64,000 nucleotides of DNA from Halomarina pelagica (lineage in GTDB: Archaea > Halobacteriota > Halobacteria > Halobacteriales > Haloarculaceae): positions 186,001 through 250,000 of the forward strand of contig NZ_CP100455.1 in NCBI RefSeq assembly GCF_024228315.1, written 5' to 3'. The translations under genes were made by a program, and so were the position numbers. The notes beneath the pieces were generated by a model. That model ran no database searches, was not told where the DNA came from, and worked only from the letters and a program-made list of their open reading frames with translations. This document shows, piece by piece, positions 62,054-64,000 of the stretch. Numbering within the stretch: the stretch's first letter is position 1; each line of letters begins with the position of its first letter.

Positions 62054-62710
62054 ATGCCGCGAGCCAATCTCACGTTGACGCTGCCGGAGGGGGTGTGGGT
62101 GGGCGACGTCACGCGCGCCCACCCCGACGCGCGGATCCGTATTCTCGCCGCGCTGGCCGACGACGACGCGGGCGTCGGTCTCGCCGAGGTCTCGGCCCCC
62201 GACCTCGACGCGGTCCTCCGCGAGATCGCCGCCAGCGAGTCGGTCACCGAACTCGACGTGCTGGGACGTCGAGGCGACGGGGTACTGATCCAGTTCGAGA
62301 CGACGATGCCGCTGCTCCTGCTCCCGATGCAGGACTCGGGCGTCCCGCTCGAGATGCCGTTCACCATCGAGGACGGACGGGCCGACTGGGAGATCACGGC
62401 TCCCCAGCGGCGGCTCTCCACGCTCGGCACCCAGCTCGAACGGTTCGGTATCCCGTTCACCGTCAACGAGGTCCACCAGCGGTTCGAACCGGAACAGGTC
62501 CTCACGCACCGGCAGCTCCGGCTCGTCAGCGCCGCCGTCGAACGGGGCTACTACGACACGCCCCGCCGGACGACGTTGACGGAACTCGCCGCGACGCTGG
62601 GCATCGCGAAGTCCACCTGCAGCGAGACCCTGCACCGTGCGGAGGAGAAGATCGTAAAGGAGTTCGTCGAGGACGTAGCCGACCGCGCCCCGGAGGCGCG
62701 GTCGGGATAA
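62054..62710 (+). CDS. HTH_10 (bacterio-opsin activator-like) regulator, NarO/DmsR group
   Basis: 218 residues. The C-terminal 60 residues carry the HTH_10 signature: LTHRQLRLVSAAVERGYYDTPRRTTLTELAATLGIAKSTCSETLHRAEEKIVKEFVED. The N-terminal region (about 1-150) has no long Cys cluster, so an iron-sulfur oxygen-sensing site as described for NarO is not visible. It sits between nirK and norB, has an operator before it, and is the best candidate to bind the repeated CGAAC-N2-GTTCG sites. Confidence 0.82.
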   Translation: MPRANLTLTLPEGVWVGDVTRAHPDARIRILAALADDDAGVGLAEVSAPDLDAVLREIAASESVTELDVLGRRGDGVLIQFETTMPLLLLPMQDSGVPLEMPFTIEDGRADWEITAPQRRLSTLGTQLERFGIPFTVNEVHQRFEPEQVLTHRQLRLVSAAVERGYYDTPRRTTLTELAATLGIAKSTCSETLHRAEEKIVKEFVEDVADRAPEARSG

Positions 62711-62725
62711 CGCCCGTTCAGCGCG

Positions 62726-63145
62726 ATGTTCGACCAGCACATGACTCCCCTCACTCCCCCCCAGCGAGCGATGAATCGCGATCCACTCACCGTCGACGCG
62801 CCGCGGCTCCAGGCCGTCCTCGACGCGCTCGACGATCCCGACTGCCGGGCGATCGTCGAACAACTGCGCGAACCCATGACCGCCAGCGAACTCGCCGACG
62901 CCTGCGACATCCCCCGGTCGACGACCTACCGGAAGCTCGATCTCCTCACCGACGTCGCCCTCCTCGACGAGCGCGTCTCGATCAATCCGAAGGGACACCA
63001 CTCGACCCGGTACGGCGTGGCCTTCGACGAGGTCCGGATCACCCTCACCGACGACCGCACCCTCGACGCGGAGATCAACCGCCGGGCGTGGACGCCGGAC
63101 GAACGCCTCTCGGAACTCTGGGACGAAGTCAGGAGGGAACTGTGA
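62726..63145 (+). CDS. Winged-helix regulator (paralogue of 49090-49467)
   Basis: 139 residues from ATG 62726 (ATG 62771 possible). VLDALDDPDCRAIVEQLREPMTASELADACDIPRSTTYRKLDLLTDVALLDERVSI is nearly identical to the other copy; the C-terminal halves also match. Its stop overlaps (GTGA) the start of a small membrane protein, a common haloarchaeal regulator-membrane partner arrangement. Confidence 0.87.
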   Translation: MFDQHMTPLTPPQRAMNRDPLTVDAPRLQAVLDALDDPDCRAIVEQLREPMTASELADACDIPRSTTYRKLDLLTDVALLDERVSINPKGHHSTRYGVAFDEVRITLTDDRTLDAEINRRAWTPDERLSELWDEVRREL

Positions 63146-63420
63146 GCCCGCACGTCACCACGCTCGTCACGGTCTTCAAGACGCTCACGCTCGCGCTCGG
63201 CGGCACGATCACGTTCTACTCCTACCGGGCGTATCGCCGGACGGACGCCCCCGCGCTCCGGGCGCTCGCGCTCGGGTTCGGCATCGTCACGATCGGCGCG
63301 CTGCTCGCCGGCGTCGTCGATCAGCTCCTCCCGCTCGACGCGAACCTCGCGCTCCTCGTCGAGAGCGCCTTCACCGTCGTCGGGTTCGGACTCGTCCTCT
63401 ACTCGCTGTACGCCGAGTGA
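63142..63420 (+). CDS. Three-helix membrane protein, DUF7521-like
   Basis: 92 residues from a GTG overlapping the wHTH stop. Hydrophobic segments at about 7-25, 42-62, 70-88. I recognise it as the small membrane family that accompanies haloarchaeal wHTH genes (DUF7521). It may sense a signal for the regulator; role unproven. Confidence 0.75.
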   Translation: MSPHVTTLVTVFKTLTLALGGTITFYSYRAYRRTDAPALRALALGFGIVTIGALLAGVVDQLLPLDANLALLVESAFTVVGFGLVLYSLYAE

Positions 63421-63537
63421 TCCAGCGTCGCGCCCCTCGGTCCCGTTCGACCCGTCCGACTCGACTCTCCGAGCGACGCCGATCCACTCTCTACGCCGTC
63501 ACCGCCGGCGGACCGACCCCCGGTGTCGTCGCTCCGC

Positions 63538-63549
63538 CGAACGTGTTCG
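63538..63549. promoter_or_regulatory. CGAAC-N2-GTTCG site (perfect)
   Basis: CGAACGTGTTCG, 67 nt before the norB ATG at 63617; a TATA-like CCTAATAG lies at 63589-63596, 24 nt from the start. Confidence 0.7.
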
Positions 63550-63616
63550 GTTCCGTTCTCGGCAACTCGGAATTAGGGCAGGCTAGATCCTAATAGAACC
63601 CCATCGTACAGCTGGT

Positions 63617-64000
63617 ATGAAAGTGAGACGACGCACGCTCGCGAAGATCCTCGCCGTGGTCTTCGTGTTCAATCTCGTGGTGATGGGTGCGGGGGCGCTC
63701 TACTCCTACCAGCAGGCGCCGCCGATCCCGCAGGAGGTCGTCGGGCCGGACGGCGAGACGGTCGTCACGAAGGCCCAGGTACAGGCCGGGAAGGTGACGT
63801 TCCAGTCGAACGGCCTGATGAACCACGGGTCGATACTCGGTAACGGGGCCTACTACGGCGTCGACTACACCGCCGACGCGCTCGACCTGAAGGTGCAGTT
63901 CATGCGCGAGTACTACGCCCAGCAGCGGTACGACTCGGCGTACGACGCGCTGGCGGCGAGCGAGCAGGCGGCGGTCGACAGCTTCGTCCGCACCGACCTC
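63617..64000 (+). CDS. norB: Nitric oxide reductase qNorB, N-terminal part (runs off the window)
   Basis: 128 residues seen. After an N-terminal helix (LAKILAVVFVFNLVVMGAGALYSYQQAPPIP) comes VTFQSNGLMNHGSILGNGAYYGVDYTADALDL, the extracytoplasmic domain typical of quinol-dependent NorB. It reduces NO to N2O with electrons from menaquinol, next to nirK. The catalytic helices lie beyond the window. Confidence 0.9.
   Translation, partial: MKVRRRTLAKILAVVFVFNLVVMGAGALYSYQQAPPIPQEVVGPDGETVVTKAQVQAGKVTFQSNGLMNHGSILGNGAYYGVDYTADALDLKVQFMREYYAQQRYDSAYDALAASEQAAVDSFVRTDL

Noticed and set aside
62095..63420. 441-codon frame spanning the HTH genes
   Set aside because: Only its last 93 codons (63142-63420) are real; the rest is an Arg-rich shadow.
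1..64000. tRNA or rRNA genes
   Set aside because: No cloverleaf with a T-loop and CCA-compatible acceptor, or rRNA-like stretch, was recognised by eye.

Overview
This is a high-GC chromosomal segment of a halophilic archaeon (Halobacteria). The evidence is the acidic proteome, strong G/C bias at third codon positions, Tat-dependent copper proteins, leaderless starts about 25-27 nt behind TATA elements, an Orc1/Cdc6 initiator, an RdfA homologue, halocyanins and several families known mainly from haloarchaea. No rRNA, tRNA, CRISPR array or intact insertion sequence was recognised.

Layout. 0-4.6 kb: a peptide-type ABC importer operon (two permeases, two ATPases). 4.6-28 kb: a patchwork of small membrane proteins, an M20 peptidase, a flavodoxin, an EamA exporter, a lamin-tail protein, NucS, a CBS protein and a SulP permease. 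It is interrupted by decayed genes (PIN toxin remnant, frameshifted membrane protein, truncated VKOR/SPW protein, an NDUFA9-like SDR with an in-frame stop) and includes a curlin-like repeat protein. 25.8-34 kb: copper genes (three-domain multicopper oxidase, CopZ, CopA, DUF4396 protein), RdfA and a TauE/SafE permease. 34.7-40.8 kb: a sulfur module of divergent operons (TauE, a DUF7512-like microprotein, two YeeE/YedE half-transporters and a rhodanese-persulfide dioxygenase on one side; TusA and two DsrE-like proteins on the other).

41.0-43.9 kb: orc1/cdc6 and, upstream of it, a 1.6 kb gene-free region with nine dyad-plus-G-run boxes, an AT-rich CTAG-dense stretch, a 65-nt all-purine tract and three kinds of short tandem repeat. 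I interpret it as a replication origin. It is followed by a class V aminotransferase and a flippase-like membrane protein.

46.4-64 kb: a denitrification and copper-electron-transfer island (two halocyanins, a two-domain multicopper oxidase, NirK, an orphan oxidase subunit I, an NnrS-like membrane protein, the start of qNorB). It also contains a CGCGG-type candidate RiPP with its radical SAM enzyme, a second radical SAM enzyme with an Htur_1727-type partner, a free-standing GlutR dimerisation domain, three DUF2249 proteins, an HTH_10 regulator and two near-identical winged-helix regulators. Ten of its promoters or start regions carry a 12-bp semipalindrome CGAAC-N2-GTTCG, most about 38-42 nt upstream of the start codon. 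This points to one anaerobic regulon, probably run by the HTH_10 regulator at 62054-62710.
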